This document shows, in pieces, positions 1-9,207 of a stretch of 64,000 nucleotides of DNA (positions are counted from its first letter, which is position 1; each line of letters begins with the position of its first letter). The position numbers and the translations under genes were made by a program. The notes beneath the pieces were generated by a model. The model worked only from the letters and a program-made list of their open reading frames with translations. It was not told the origin of the DNA and ran no database searches. This DNA comes from Lactiplantibacillus pingfangensis. Lineage in GTDB: Bacteria > Bacillota > Bacilli > Lactobacillales > Lactobacillaceae. Location: the NCBI RefSeq assembly GCF_005404945.1, contig NZ_BJDG01000008.1:51350-115349 (forward strand). The letters run 5' to 3'.

Positions 1-1
1 G

Positions 2-331
2 CCATTATTGAAAGTAACTCCGGTCAGCAGCAGTGCTTGGCAAACGTATCAAGATTACCGTGCCAGTCAAAATTTAACGCTGGTGGCGCAACGTCGCAAA
101 CTGAAGCTGAGTACCGTGCGGGAACATTTGTTAGAAGTCGCAATCTTGTGGCCGGAATTTCCCGCGGCTGAGCTATTGACCCCAATCCGGATTCAGCAAT
201 TGACGGGTCTTTTTTCAGAAAATCCGAGGATTGAAACTTGGCGTTTTGACACCGTGCAAGCTGCTTTTCCAGAAATAGATTTCTTTTGGTTTCGACTTTA
301 TCAGATTATGAGGTGCCATGATGCAGCGTGA
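2..331 (+). CDS. YpbB-like helix-turn-helix protein, C-terminal part
   Basis: The frame is open to the left edge, so this is the 3' end of a longer gene; the internal TTG at 8 is unlikely to be the true start. The visible ~107 residues include a helical segment (LSTVREHLLEVAILWPEF) resembling the HTH_40 domain found at the end of Bacillus YpbB. The stop overlaps the recQ start, and ypbB-recQ adjacency is common in Firmicutes, so a RecQ-linked DNA-binding role is inferred. No catalytic motif is visible. The family assignment rests on the short HTH stretch and the neighbour. Confidence 0.6.
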   Translation, partial: PLLKVTPVSSSAWQTYQDYRASQNLTLVAQRRKLKLSTVREHLLEVAILWPEFPAAELLTPIRIQQLTGLFSENPRIETWRFDTVQAAFPEIDFFWFRLYQIMRCHDAA

Positions 332-1760
332 AGCCATTTATCAACGATTAAAAGCTAAATATGGGTTTGATGAGTTTCGTCCGGGCCAATATGAAGTGAT
401 TAGCGACTTACTCGCAGGCGAAGATGTGCTGGCGGTTTTACCAACTGGAACAGGGAAATCATTAATTTATCAATTGGTTGGTAGCTTGCTGCCCGGTTTG
501 GTGGTTGTCATTTCACCCTTGATTTCGCTGATGCAAGATCAAGTCGCACGATTAAACTATCAAGGTGAGAAGCAGGTGGCGGCGCTGACATCGCAATTGG
601 ACTTTGGCACTCGCAAAAGTGTGTTAAGACAGCTCCCGCAATTGAAATTTTTATTTATTTCACCAGAGATGCTGAAACAACCGAGGGTGTTAGCGGCACT
701 CCAGCAGACGACCATTAGTCTACTAGTCATCGACGAGGCGCACTGTATTTCGACTTGGGGTCCGGACTTTCGCCCAGACTATTTGTCGCTAGGAACGTTG
801 AAACAGGCGATTGGTAATCCCTTGACGTTGATGTTAACGGCGACCGCGACTGCCAAAGTCCGCCAAGATATTGTGACACAGTTACAAGTTCCCGCTGCAA
901 AACAAGTCGTTTATTCGGTTAATCGGCCGAATATTTATTTGGCAGTGGAACAAGTCGCTTCTGAGGCCGATAAACGGGAGCGATTACAGCAATTGGTGTT
1001 GGCTGTGAAGCGACCAAGTATTGTGTATTTTAGTTCAAAGCGCCAGACTGATTTGATTGCGGAATGGCTACGTTCGACAACCCACTTACGCGTGGCGGCC
1101 TATCACGCCGGCTTGACGGCGGAAAATCGCTTTAAAATTCAACAGCAATTTATGGCGGGCGAACTGGACGTGATTTGTGCCACCTCAGCTTTTGGGATGG
1201 GCATTGATAAAGCCGATATTCGGCAAGTGATTCATTATCATTTACCAACCAATCTGGCTGATTATGTTCAAGAAATTGGGCGTGCAGGGCGTGACGGTCA
1301 GCCGGCACTGGCCGTTTTATTGTACGCGCCTGGTGATGAACAGCTGGTCCGTAATCTGAACAACCTAACTGCGGCCAGCCCGGCTGAAATTCAACTGGAT
1401 CAGCAACGCTTTCAACAATCACAAGTGGCTGAGACTGATTTAAGCTTGGTTTTGCAGTATTATTGGACACATGGCTATTCAGTTGAACAAGTCACAACCC
1501 AGTTTGAAAGCCGGCAACGGGCTAAAGAAGCTGAACTCGCACAACTATTAACGTATGTCCAAGCTAAAACTTGTCGGCGAGCCGTTTTGATGGCTTATTT
1601 TAATGAACCGGCACCAGACCATACGCCGCGCTGTTGTCAGCTTTCAGGGGAGCCATTGCCACTTGCACAATTAGGTCTTACGGCAAGTAAAGCACAGTCG
1701 CAAGCGGCAACAATCCCGTGGCAGCAGATTTTAGCACAACTGTTTTTACAAAATTCTTAA
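318..1760 (+). CDS. recQ: ATP-dependent DNA helicase RecQ (short form)
   Basis: SF2 3'-5' DNA helicase for recombination and fork repair. Motif I is LPTGTGKS (about residues 41-48), motif II is DEAH (VIDEAHCISTWGPDFRPDY) and motif VI is QEIGRAGRDG. At 480 residues it is shorter than E. coli RecQ. The C-terminal part keeps a few cysteines (TCRR, RCC) of the zinc-binding region but shows no HRDC domain, like the short RecQ of many Firmicutes. It overlaps the preceding HTH gene by 14 bp, so translation is probably coupled. A second ATG at 321 is equally possible as start; the GAGGTG just upstream serves either. Confidence 0.93.
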   Translation: MMQREAIYQRLKAKYGFDEFRPGQYEVISDLLAGEDVLAVLPTGTGKSLIYQLVGSLLPGLVVVISPLISLMQDQVARLNYQGEKQVAALTSQLDFGTRKSVLRQLPQLKFLFISPEMLKQPRVLAALQQTTISLLVIDEAHCISTWGPDFRPDYLSLGTLKQAIGNPLTLMLTATATAKVRQDIVTQLQVPAAKQVVYSVNRPNIYLAVEQVASEADKRERLQQLVLAVKRPSIVYFSSKRQTDLIAEWLRSTTHLRVAAYHAGLTAENRFKIQQQFMAGELDVICATSAFGMGIDKADIRQVIHYHLPTNLADYVQEIGRAGRDGQPALAVLLYAPGDEQLVRNLNNLTAASPAEIQLDQQRFQQSQVAETDLSLVLQYYWTHGYSVEQVTTQFESRQRAKEAELAQLLTYVQAKTCRRAVLMAYFNEPAPDHTPRCCQLSGEPLPLAQLGLTASKAQSQAATIPWQQILAQLFLQNS

Positions 1761-1779
1761 AGAAATCAGTTTGGCGTTA

Positions 1780-1788
1780 TGTTACAAT
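1780..1788 (+). promoter_or_regulatory. Extended -10 promoter candidate for the LysM gene
   Basis: TGTTACAAT sits 34 bp before the LysM start: TG, one base, then a -10-like TACAAT. No good -35 hexamer is visible, as expected for an extended -10 promoter. It lies just after the recQ stop, so the LysM gene could start its own transcript. Confidence 0.35.
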
Positions 1789-1821
1789 ATTTGATGAAAG
1801 TTTTTTGAGGAGGAACACCCT

Positions 1822-2457
1822 ATGAGTCAAAAAAATGATGATCAAAAATCCCAAAAAGATAAACCATGGGATAAAACTTTTGAAGACGATCGGGATGATT
1901 CAGGCAATTTATCGCGAACTCAAAAACGTAAACAGGATAGCAGTAATTCCACTCTGACGACCGTCTTAGTGGTGTTAATTTTGTTGCTCGCGCTTGCACC
2001 AATTGGTTATTTTTTGGTGAAGAAAAATTCGTTGAATAATCCGCAACAGACTGAACAAGTTGCTAGCTCTAGCTCAAAGAAAAAAGCCTCGAGTACGGCA
2101 GCGAAATCATCTTCAAAGGCGGCAAACAAGTCTAGTGAGTCAACTGCTGCTAAAAAGAAAGCTGCTGCCAAAAGTAGTAGTTTAGCATTAGCCAGTTCCA
2201 AGGCGGCTGCGAAGGCTAGTAGTAAGGCCGCCGCTTCGACAACCGAATCTAGTAGTAGCGCATCTTCAAGCTCGGCGAGTAGTGACAGTAGCAGTAGTTC
2301 ATCAGCCTCTGGTGAAAAGTACGTAACGGTTGCTGCTGGACAAGGGGTTTATCGGGTTGCGACCAATGCTGGGATCTCGGTGGATGAGCTCTTGCAACTG
2401 AATGGGTTATCATCTGGATCAACCATTTCGGCTGGTCAGCGGTTACGTGTCCGTTAA
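1822..2457 (+). CDS. Membrane-anchored LysM protein with Ser/Ala/Lys-rich linker
   Basis: A 211-residue protein in three parts. It has a charged cytoplasmic N-terminus (1-42), one transmembrane helix (about 43-67, TTVLVVLILLLALAPIGYF), a long low-complexity linker of Ser, Ala and Lys (about 75-160), and a single C-terminal LysM domain (about 165-211, with SVDELLQLNGL and AGQRLRVR). LysM binds peptidoglycan, so this is probably a type II membrane protein reaching into the wall. No hydrolase domain is present. The RBS GAGGAGGAA lies 7 bp upstream. The linker is rich in AGT/AGC repeats and probably length-variable between strains. Confidence 0.85.
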   Translation: MSQKNDDQKSQKDKPWDKTFEDDRDDSGNLSRTQKRKQDSSNSTLTTVLVVLILLLALAPIGYFLVKKNSLNNPQQTEQVASSSSKKKASSTAAKSSSKAANKSSESTAAKKKAAAKSSSLALASSKAAAKASSKAAASTTESSSSASSSSASSDSSSSSSASGEKYVTVAAGQGVYRVATNAGISVDELLQLNGLSSGSTISAGQRLRVR

Positions 2458-2493
2458 AAATGCGATTTTTAGAATTGTGAGGATTTAACGGTT

Positions 2494-3177
2494 ATGGCAG
2501 AACAGGCATTACAAGTCGCCATTGATGGTCCAGCTTCGGCTGGAAAAAGTACCGTCGCTAAACTGGTTGCAAAACGGTTTGGCTATATCTATGTGGATAC
2601 CGGTGCGATGTATCGTGCGGTCACTTATTGGGCCATGACCCACCAAGTGGCACTGACGGATGATCAAGCGGTTGCGACCATGATGCAGTCATTGACCATC
2701 AGCTTTAAGCCAGGCGAACCTGACCAATTGGTGTTCGCGAATGACGAAGATATTACCGCGGCAATTCGGCAACCAGATGTGACGAATAACGTGTCGACGA
2801 TTGCGGCATTGCCAACGGTACGGACGATCTTAACGGAACAACAGCGTCAGATTGCCGCTGCTGGTGGGATTGTCATGGATGGCCGCGATATCGGGTCGAC
2901 CGTATTACCACAAGCCGAAGTGAAGATTTTCTTAGTTGCTTCAGCAGCAGAACGGGCCAAACGCCGGTATGCAGAAAACATTACTAAAGGAATCAATACA
3001 CCGCTCGCACAATTGCAAGCAGAGATTGAGCTCCGTGATCATAAGGATTCAACTCGTAAAGTCTCACCATTGACACAAGCTGCTGATGCAGTTTTAGTCG
3101 ATACGACGCCAATGTCGATCGAAGAAGTGGTTGAGGCCATCGCGAGAATTATAAAAAAACAAAGTTCAACAATCTAA
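2494..3177 (+). CDS. cmk: Cytidylate kinase
   Basis: Phosphorylates CMP/dCMP with ATP in pyrimidine nucleotide synthesis; cytosolic. The N-terminal P-loop is [11 protein letters not shown], followed by [13 protein letters not shown] and the NMP-binding MDGRDIGS; the lid has ERAKRRYAE. At 227 residues it has the usual bacterial length. It lies between the LysM gene and the S1 gene; the cmk-rpsA order is widely conserved in bacteria. The start ATG follows GTGAGGAT by about 8 bp. Confidence 0.95.
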   Translation: MAEQALQVAIDGPASAGKSTVAKLVAKRFGYIYVDTGAMYRAVTYWAMTHQVALTDDQAVATMMQSLTISFKPGEPDQLVFANDEDITAAIRQPDVTNNVSTIAALPTVRTILTEQQRQIAAAGGIVMDGRDIGSTVLPQAEVKIFLVASAAERAKRRYAENITKGINTPLAQLQAEIELRDHKDSTRKVSPLTQAADAVLVDTTPMSIEEVVEAIARIIKKQSSTI

Positions 3178-3265
3178 TTACACAAGTTGGTGTTTTTAGC
3201 TAGCTTTTCATCGCAGTTTCAGCTATGATATAGGTTAGAGTTATTGTTGACAGGAGGAAATTTGC

Positions 3266-4570
3266 ATGAGTGAAAATGAAAACAGTCAAAATGAGAAAAA
3301 AGAACTTTTAGATGCTTTAAATAGCGTCTCAGAAGTTAACGTCGGTGATGTTGTTAAGGGTGAAGTCTTAGCAATTGACGACGACAAGCAAGTTATTGTT
3401 GGGATCCAAGGTACCGGCGTTGAAGGGGTCGTTCCTTTGAAGGAACTCTCAACACAACGGGTTGAAGATGTCAACGAAGTCGCTAAAGTTGGCGATGTTT
3501 TAGACTTGGTTGTCATTTCTCGAATTGGCACCGATAAAGAAAACGGCAGTTACTTACTGTCACATCGTCGGTTAGAAGCTCGCAAAGTTTGGGACGATGT
3601 AGAAAAAGAATACGAAGCAGGCCATACAATTAAAGCTCCTGTAACGCAAGTAGTTAAAGGCGGCTTAGTCGTTGACGCTGGCGTTCGTGGCTTCATCCCT
3701 GCCTCAATGATTGATGATCATTATGTTGAAGATTTAAGTGCTTACAAAGGCCAAGAACTTGAACTTAAGATTATTGAAATTGAACCTAGCGAAAACCGTT
3801 TGATCTTGTCACACCGTGCCGTTGTCGAAAAGACACGCGAAGCACAACGTGCCGAAGCATTACAAACCTTAGAAGCTGGCTCAGTTGTCAGTGGGAAAGT
3901 TGCACGTTTGACTAACTTTGGTGCGTTTGTTGACCTTGGTGGTATTGATGGGTTAGTTCACGTTTCTGAAATTTCATACGAACGTGTTGAAAAACCTGCC
4001 GACGTTTTAAAGGTTGGCCAAGAAGTTCAAGTGAAGATTTTATCTGTTGATGCAGATCGCGAACGTGTGTCACTTTCAATCAAAGCAACCTTACCAGAAC
4101 CTTGGGATGGGATTGAAGAAAAAGCCCCTCAAGGTGCCGTTCTTGATGGTAAAGTTAAACGCTTGACTAGCTTTGGTGCCTTTGTTGAAGTATTCCCTGG
4201 TGTTGAAGGTTTGGTTCATATTTCACAAATCTCACATCAACATATTGCAACACCAAACGATGTCTTAAAAGTGGGCCAAGAAATCAAAGTTAAAGTTTTG
4301 GACGTTCGTCCAGACGAAAAGCGGTTGGCATTGTCAATCAAAGCTTTGGAAGAAAAGCCACAAGCTGCTGAAGGCGAAGAAGAAACGCCAAGCCACAGCA
4401 ATAATAATCGCGGTGGTAACAACAACCGTCGTAACAACAATCGTCGCGACAACCGTTCTGCTTCTGAACGCTCAACGGCTAATGCACCGGAAGAATCAAC
4501 TGGTTTCAGTTTAGGTGATTTAGTTGGTGACGCTTTGAAGAACGCTGAACACAATGATGATGAAAAGTAA
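3266..4570 (+). CDS. rpsA: Ribosomal protein S1-like RNA-binding protein (four S1 domains)
   Basis: A 434-residue protein with four tandem S1/OB-fold repeats (about residues 23-95, 110-175, 195-265 and 280-350). The last two begin with the similar runs LTNFGAFVDLGG and LTSFGAFVEVFPG. A hydrophilic Asn/Arg-rich tail (about 375-410) and an acidic end follow. Firmicute S1 homologues have four repeats instead of the six of E. coli and act in mRNA binding on the ribosome. The RBS AGGAGG lies 8 bp before ATG. Codon use is biased towards GAA/CGT/GTT, as expected for high expression, and a strong terminator follows. Confidence 0.93.
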   Translation: MSENENSQNEKKELLDALNSVSEVNVGDVVKGEVLAIDDDKQVIVGIQGTGVEGVVPLKELSTQRVEDVNEVAKVGDVLDLVVISRIGTDKENGSYLLSHRRLEARKVWDDVEKEYEAGHTIKAPVTQVVKGGLVVDAGVRGFIPASMIDDHYVEDLSAYKGQELELKIIEIEPSENRLILSHRAVVEKTREAQRAEALQTLEAGSVVSGKVARLTNFGAFVDLGGIDGLVHVSEISYERVEKPADVLKVGQEVQVKILSVDADRERVSLSIKATLPEPWDGIEEKAPQGAVLDGKVKRLTSFGAFVEVFPGVEGLVHISQISHQHIATPNDVLKVGQEIKVKVLDVRPDEKRLALSIKALEEKPQAAEGEEETPSHSNNNRGGNNNRRNNNRRDNRSASERSTANAPEESTGFSLGDLVGDALKNAEHNDDEK

Positions 4571-4589
4571 TCATTGATTGCTTCTAAAA

Positions 4590-4624
4590 ATACCCTTCAA
4601 GCTGGCCTTGAAGGATATTTTTTT
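4590..4624 (+). terminator. Intrinsic terminator after rpsA
   Basis: CCTTCAAG (4594-4601) pairs with CTTGAAGG (4607-4614) around a 5-nt loop. The stem is extended by A/T pairs and followed by an eight-T run. Confidence 0.9.
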
Positions 4625-4667
4625 ATGAATCGAGATCAATGACTTATTTTGTGAAGGAGGAGTTTAG

Positions 4668-5978
4668 ATGCCAAAACCAGTTGTCGCCATTGTAGGGCGA
4701 CCAAACGTTGGTAAGTCAACGATATTTAACCGGATTGCCGGTGACCGTATTTCAATTGTTGAAGATACGCCCGGGGTTACCCGTGATCGAATCTATGCCA
4801 ACAGTGAATGGTTAGGTCGGGAATTCAGTTTAATTGATACCGGTGGGATTGATATTGATGATGCCCCGTTTATTAAACAAATTACGCAACAAGCCGAAAT
4901 TGCGATTGACGAAGCTGATGTCATTGTTTATTTGGTTAGTGCTAAAGAAGGTGTCACGGACGCCGATGAACACGTGGCACAAATCTTGTATCGTTCCGAC
5001 AAGCCAGTCGTTTTAGCCGTTAATAAAGTCGATAATCCAGAGTTACGTGCACAGATTTATGATTTTTATTCCTTAGGCTTTGGCGAACCATTCCCAATTT
5101 CTGGGGCGCATGGCTTAGGCCTGGGTGATTTACTCGATGCGGTCATCAAGAATTTCCCAGAGTCAACCGGTGAAGATGAACCCGGTACCATTCGTTTCAG
5201 TTTAATTGGTCGGCCAAACGTTGGGAAGTCTTCAATCGTCAACGCTTTGCTTGGTGAAGACCGGGTGATTGTGTCTGACGTGGCTGGGACGACCCGGGAT
5301 GCGATTGATACAAAATTTACTGATGCTGACGGTAATCGGTTTGTCATGGTGGATACGGCTGGTATTCGTAAAAAGGGTAAAGTCTACGAAAATACCGAAC
5401 GTTATTCAGTCATGCGGGCGTTAAAGGCAATTGATAATAGTGATGTTGCCCTGTTTGTCATCAATGGTGAAGAAGGCATTCGCGAACAAGATAAGCGGGT
5501 TGCTGGCTATGCCCATGAAGCGGGTAAAGGGATCATTATTGTCGTGAATAAGTGGGATCTGGTCAAAAAGGATAATCATACGATGCAAGAGTTTGAAGCT
5601 TACATCCGTGATCAATTCGTGTACCTCGCCTATGCGCCAATTATCTTTGTTTCGGCAAAGACCACGCAACGTTTGGCACAGTTGCCAGCGATGATTCAGA
5701 CCGTCAACACGAACCACTCACGGCGGATTCAGTCGTCTGTTTTGAATGATGTCATTATGGACGCAATTGCGATGAATCCAACGCCTAGTGACAATGGGAA
5801 ACGGCTTCGGGTTTACTATGCGACCCAAGTGGCAATTCAGCCACCAACCTTTGTGGTTTTCGTGAATGATCCTGATATGATGCACTTTTCATATGAACGT
5901 TTCTTGGAAAATCAGATCCGAAATGCGTTTGATTTTACCGGGACACCGATCCATATGATTGAACGGCGTCGAAAGTAG
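4668..5978 (+). CDS. der: Ribosome biogenesis GTPase Der (EngA)
   Basis: A double-Era GTPase for 50S subunit maturation. There are two complete G domains, GRPNVGKST (about residues 10-18) with DTGG, and GRPNVGKSS (about 183-191) with DTAG and NKWD. A C-terminal KH-like domain binds rRNA. At 436 residues the length is standard. The RBS AAGGAGGAG lies 7 bp before ATG. It stands between two terminator-bounded units, S1 and HU, so it is probably transcribed alone. Confidence 0.96.
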   Translation: MPKPVVAIVGRPNVGKSTIFNRIAGDRISIVEDTPGVTRDRIYANSEWLGREFSLIDTGGIDIDDAPFIKQITQQAEIAIDEADVIVYLVSAKEGVTDADEHVAQILYRSDKPVVLAVNKVDNPELRAQIYDFYSLGFGEPFPISGAHGLGLGDLLDAVIKNFPESTGEDEPGTIRFSLIGRPNVGKSSIVNALLGEDRVIVSDVAGTTRDAIDTKFTDADGNRFVMVDTAGIRKKGKVYENTERYSVMRALKAIDNSDVALFVINGEEGIREQDKRVAGYAHEAGKGIIIVVNKWDLVKKDNHTMQEFEAYIRDQFVYLAYAPIIFVSAKTTQRLAQLPAMIQTVNTNHSRRIQSSVLNDVIMDAIAMNPTPSDNGKRLRVYYATQVAIQPPTFVVFVNDPDMMHFSYERFLENQIRNAFDFTGTPIHMIERRRK

Positions 5979-6075
5979 TCAAAAAGGCTTGAAACCGGCA
6001 TTTTAGCATAATGCTTAAAAGTTGTAAACGATTATTACTTATTTTTCGTTTTTTACTCAAAAAGGCCAAAAAAGC

Positions 6076-6104
6076 TTGCTATTACAGCATTCCTATGCTA
6101 TCTT
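6076..6104 (+). promoter_or_regulatory. Promoter candidate for hup
   Basis: TTGCTA (6076-6081) and TATCTT (6099-6104) are separated by 17 bp. The 246-bp gap between der and hup is otherwise AT-rich without a gene. The predicted start would give a leader of about 115 nt before the HU start codon. Confidence 0.35.
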
Positions 6105-6224
6105 TGATGAAGAAATGATGCTTGTCATCGTTTCTCTCATTTTTGGACCACTCAAAAATGATCATCTGGATGTACGTAATTTAATACATACATCTTCACT
6201 CTGTAAAGGGGAGGTGAATCAAAC

Positions 6225-6503
6225 ATGGCAAACAAAGCTGAATTAGTTAACAACGTTGCTGCTTCTGTAGATAACTTGACTAAGAAACAAGCAACTGCTG
6301 CAGTCGACGCAGTCTTTGCATCAATTCAAAGCACTCTTGCAAAGGGTGAAAAAGTTCAATTAATCGGATTTGGTAACTTCGAAGTACGTGAACGTGCCGC
6401 TCGTAAGGGCCGCAATCCACAAACTGGCGATGAAATCCAAATTCCTGCAAGCAAAGTACCTGCATTTAAGCCAGGGAAAGCTTTAAAGGATGCAGTTAAA
6501 TAA
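6225..6503 (+). CDS. hup: HU-type nucleoid-associated protein
   Basis: A 92-residue DNA-bending protein. It has the HU signature [24 protein letters not shown] in the beta arm and a final [16 protein letters not shown] compacts the nucleoid and assists recombination and replication. The strong RBS GGGGAGGTG lies upstream. Its own terminator and a long leader suggest a highly expressed single-gene unit. Confidence 0.97.
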   Translation: MANKAELVNNVAASVDNLTKKQATAAVDAVFASIQSTLAKGEKVQLIGFGNFEVRERAARKGRNPQTGDEIQIPASKVPAFKPGKALKDAVK

Positions 6504-6526
6504 GCGTCATTGAGTTTTACTCGAGA

Positions 6527-6560
6527 AGTCAGTATAGCAACCGTTATACTGGCTTTTTTG
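6527..6560 (+). terminator. Intrinsic terminator after hup
   Basis: AGTCAGTATA (6527-6536) pairs with TATACTGGCT (6545-6554), with one G-U pair, followed by six Ts. Confidence 0.9.
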
Positions 6561-6622
6561 TTGTCGTTTGCGTTATGATAGTAAGTCGAGTTATAAGACA
6601 AAATGGCTAAAGGATGGGTGCG

Positions 6623-7891
6623 ATGACTTATTCAGAAAAAATGCTCGCGGCATTATCCAACGGGCAACTAGAAAATGCCAACAAGCATTATGCTTGGGCG
6701 TTGCGTAAAGATGATGATGAGACACTATATAGTTTGGCGGAAGAATTATACGGATTAGGATTTCTAAAGCAATCTGCCCGTATTTATAAAAAATTATTGG
6801 CCAAGTATCCAGATGAAGATGATTTACGGACTAGTCTGGCCGATATTGCGATTGATGAGGATGATACCGACTTAGCTTTGAACTATTTGTCTGAAGTGAA
6901 GCCGGAGTCGTCTGCATATGTCCAGGCCTTGCTGGTTGAAGCAGACCTCTATCAAACCCAAGAGTTATTTGAAGTGAGTGAACAAAAATTGGTTGAAGCG
7001 TACCAAATTGACCCAGATGAACCCGTGGTTGAATTTGCTTTGGCTGAATTTTACTTTTTGATTCGTAATTACGCCAAAGCGGTGCGATTCTATCTTGATT
7101 TAATCAAGAAGGGGCAATTAGAAATTTCTAAAGTCAACTTAGTTGAGCGACTGGGTGTGTCATATGCCGAATCCGGTCACTTTGAACAGGCGGTCGGCTA
7201 TTTAGAGCAGATTAAACCGGCTAAATTGACGCCAGATAGTCAATTTGAATTAGGTTTCACCTATTTGCAACTGGACGAGCCACGTAAGGCAATTGATATT
7301 TTCAACAAGTTACGGGAACAAGATTCGCAATATGCGACGCTTTATCCGTATTTAGCCGAGGCTCAGGAGAAGTTAAATGAGTTAGACCATGCGTTGATGA
7401 CCTTACAAGAAGGACTAGCGGTCGATCAATATAATGAAAAACTATATTTGCAAACTGCTCGAATTGCTTTGAAACTAGATGATCAAGATTTGGCAGAAAA
7501 GTATTTACGTGAAGGGTTAAGCATTGATCCAGACAATTTGACGACGGTACTGGAACTGTCTAATTTACTCGTCAAACAAGAGCGGTATCAGGATAATATT
7601 GATCTATTAGACCAATACTTGCAAATTAACGAATTTGATCCGCAATTTTATTGGAACTTGGCGATTTCAAATGATCACTTGGATCAGGTTAAGGCGGCCA
7701 AAGACAATTATTTGGCGGCTTACCCATTCTTCGAACATAACGAAGACTTCTTAAAACCAGCCATTTACTTCTTCCGTGAGGCCGGTATGCCTGAACAAAC
7801 CGTTGCAGCCCTGCGCAACTACTTGGCAATCGAACCGGATGATGGCGAAATGGTCGCGATGTTGGAAGATTTTGAAGATCAAGGCTACTAG
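6623..7891 (+). CDS. Tetratricopeptide repeat protein
   Basis: About 422 residues of tandem helical TPR-like repeats covering the whole length (for example LYSLAEELYGLGFLKQSARI and LYLQTARIALKLDDQDLAEK). There is no signal peptide or membrane segment, so it is a cytosolic scaffold of unknown partner. An in-frame ATG at 6614 lies inside the AAAGGATGGG ribosome binding site, so the ATG at 6623 is the better start. A TPR protein next to hup is typical of lactobacilli. No specific function can be given. Confidence 0.85.
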   Translation: MTYSEKMLAALSNGQLENANKHYAWALRKDDDETLYSLAEELYGLGFLKQSARIYKKLLAKYPDEDDLRTSLADIAIDEDDTDLALNYLSEVKPESSAYVQALLVEADLYQTQELFEVSEQKLVEAYQIDPDEPVVEFALAEFYFLIRNYAKAVRFYLDLIKKGQLEISKVNLVERLGVSYAESGHFEQAVGYLEQIKPAKLTPDSQFELGFTYLQLDEPRKAIDIFNKLREQDSQYATLYPYLAEAQEKLNELDHALMTLQEGLAVDQYNEKLYLQTARIALKLDDQDLAEKYLREGLSIDPDNLTTVLELSNLLVKQERYQDNIDLLDQYLQINEFDPQFYWNLAISNDHLDQVKAAKDNYLAAYPFFEHNEDFLKPAIYFFREAGMPEQTVAALRNYLAIEPDDGEMVAMLEDFEDQGY

Positions 7892-7895
7892 GCGA

Positions 7896-7923
7896 TTGAA
7901 AATGCTTACAAGTTTGGTAGAAT
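7896..7923 (+). promoter_or_regulatory. Sigma-A-type promoter for the HAD gene
   Basis: TTGAAA (7896-7901), a 16-bp spacer and TAGAAT (7918-7923) lie just past the TPR stop, placing transcription about 30 nt before the TTG start at 7959. Confidence 0.5.
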
Positions 7924-7958
7924 AAAACAAGAGATTGACTAAACTAGGGGGCATTGGA

Positions 7959-8756
7959 TTGAAAGTAGCGTTAATTGCATCAGATTTAGATGGCACTTTT
8001 TTACGAGATGATCATGGTTTTGATCACGCGCGGTTTCAAGCACAATTGACTAAAATGATGGCGAATGGGCAACATTTTGCCGTTGCCAGCGGAAATCAAC
8101 TCCAACATTGTATTGAAGTGTTTGACAAGATTGACGGCGAGATTACCTATGTGGCCGAAAATGGTGGCTTGGTCATCGACAATCATGGCACTGTTTTGAG
8201 TGAAAGTCTGCTAACGCCGACCGTTTTACAAGAATTGCTGACCTTTGTGGCAACTGCTCCCGAGTTAGCCGGTGCCGGGGCGTCGCTCTCTGGGAAAAAT
8301 GGTGCTTATATTCGGCCGCAAGATGACAACGAAGTGATGCAGTACTTTTTGAGCAATCTATCAGTAGTCGATGATTTAGCCGCGGTCGATGACCATATTT
8401 ATAAGGCCACGTTCGGCTGGCAAGATCAGCGAGCTGAATACCACGCTGACATCATTAATGCGCATTTTAAGGGGCGTTTACGGGCGACTGCGAGTGGTTA
8501 CGGTGGTTTAGACGTGATTGCCCCCAATGTGGACAAAGCGTTTGGCTTAGCTTTCTTACAACGTCACTGGGGGATTGCTGCTAGCCAGACGGCCGCTTTT
8601 GGTGATAATAGCAATGATTTAGAAATGTTGCGTGAGGCTGATTATAGTTATGCCATGCGTAATGCCATTCCAACGGTCAAAACGATGGCCAATTATGAAA
8701 CGGCCTTAGACAATAACCATGACGGTGTATTGGATACGATTGATGGGTTAATTTAA
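7959..8756 (+). CDS. Cof-type HAD-IIB sugar phosphatase
   Basis: About 265 residues. HAD motif I is DLDGTF near the N-terminus, motif II is in VASGNQ, and motif IV is FGDNSNDLEML with the Cof-type YAMRNA following. This cap class (IIB) usually dephosphorylates sugar phosphates or nucleotides; the substrate cannot be read from the sequence. The TTG at 7959 follows AGGGGG by 7 bp, giving an N-terminus MKVALIASDLDGT; the upstream in-frame TTG (7935) lies ahead of the RBS and is unlikely. A terminator follows. Confidence 0.88.
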   Translation: MKVALIASDLDGTFLRDDHGFDHARFQAQLTKMMANGQHFAVASGNQLQHCIEVFDKIDGEITYVAENGGLVIDNHGTVLSESLLTPTVLQELLTFVATAPELAGAGASLSGKNGAYIRPQDDNEVMQYFLSNLSVVDDLAAVDDHIYKATFGWQDQRAEYHADIINAHFKGRLRATASGYGGLDVIAPNVDKAFGLAFLQRHWGIAASQTAAFGDNSNDLEMLREADYSYAMRNAIPTVKTMANYETALDNNHDGVLDTIDGLI

Positions 8757-8788
8757 TATACTAATTTTATCTAAGTGTTAACTTAAAT

Positions 8789-8824
8789 TAGGATTGCTAG
8801 TGTGACTAGTAGTCCTTTTTATTT
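8789..8824 (+). terminator. Intrinsic terminator after the HAD gene
   Basis: AGGATTGCTAGT pairs with ACTAGTAGTCCT around GTG, with two mismatches, then TTTTTATTT. Confidence 0.85.
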
Positions 8825-8955
8825 GGGGTAAGAAAGGGTCGTTTAAACGCGTTAAACTGTAAATTTATCACAGTTGTTGCACTAACGAAGGTTGTAAGAT
8901 CAAAATCGAAAATCGTTAGTAACTACCGCTATGTCCAATGATTAGGGCCGCTTCC

Positions 8956-9129
8956 AGTCGCCACTGATCACATGCGGCCGTGGGACCGGGGCAAGCCTGA
9001 GGAACGTCTTGACCCTCGCCCGGAACCCTTGCCAAAATCGCAAGTGTCCCGGACCGTCCGTGGCGTAACGCCGGCGAGAAACATGCCGACCCAACGCCAC
9101 GGTCACGACCGATGGGATCAGCGGCGACT
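8956..9129 (+). ncRNA. Unidentified structured RNA domain upstream of RNA copy A
   Basis: GC-rich, gene-free segment with nested pairing. The closing helix is AGTCGCC (8956-8962) plus CTGATC (8964-8969) against GATCAG (9116-9121) plus GGCGACT (9123-9129), with one A-C mismatch. Inside, GGGAC (8982-8986) pairs with GTCCC (9046-9050), GGCAAG (8990-8995) with CTTGCC (9028-9033), and CCGTGGCGT (9058-9066) with ACGCCACGG (9094-9102). A separate 8-bp hairpin, ACTAACGA (8881-8888) with TCGTTAGT (8913-8920), precedes it. It may be the 5' part of one large RNA with 9208-9586. A 74-codon open frame here is taken as chance. Strand and transcription are inferred. Confidence 0.5.
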
Positions 9130-9207
9130 TCCAGCTAATTTAACTGTTTTTAGGCTAGGTTTAGCGGAGGCCGGTAGAATCACTGTCCCACCATAGCACA
9201 GCGATGT

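Noticed and set aside
8972..9196. 74-codon open frame in the GC-rich stretch
   Set aside because: It has no RBS, a Pro/Arg-rich composition unlike the neighbours, and coincides with the helix-rich domain at 8956-9129. Long open frames arise easily in GC-rich structured DNA.
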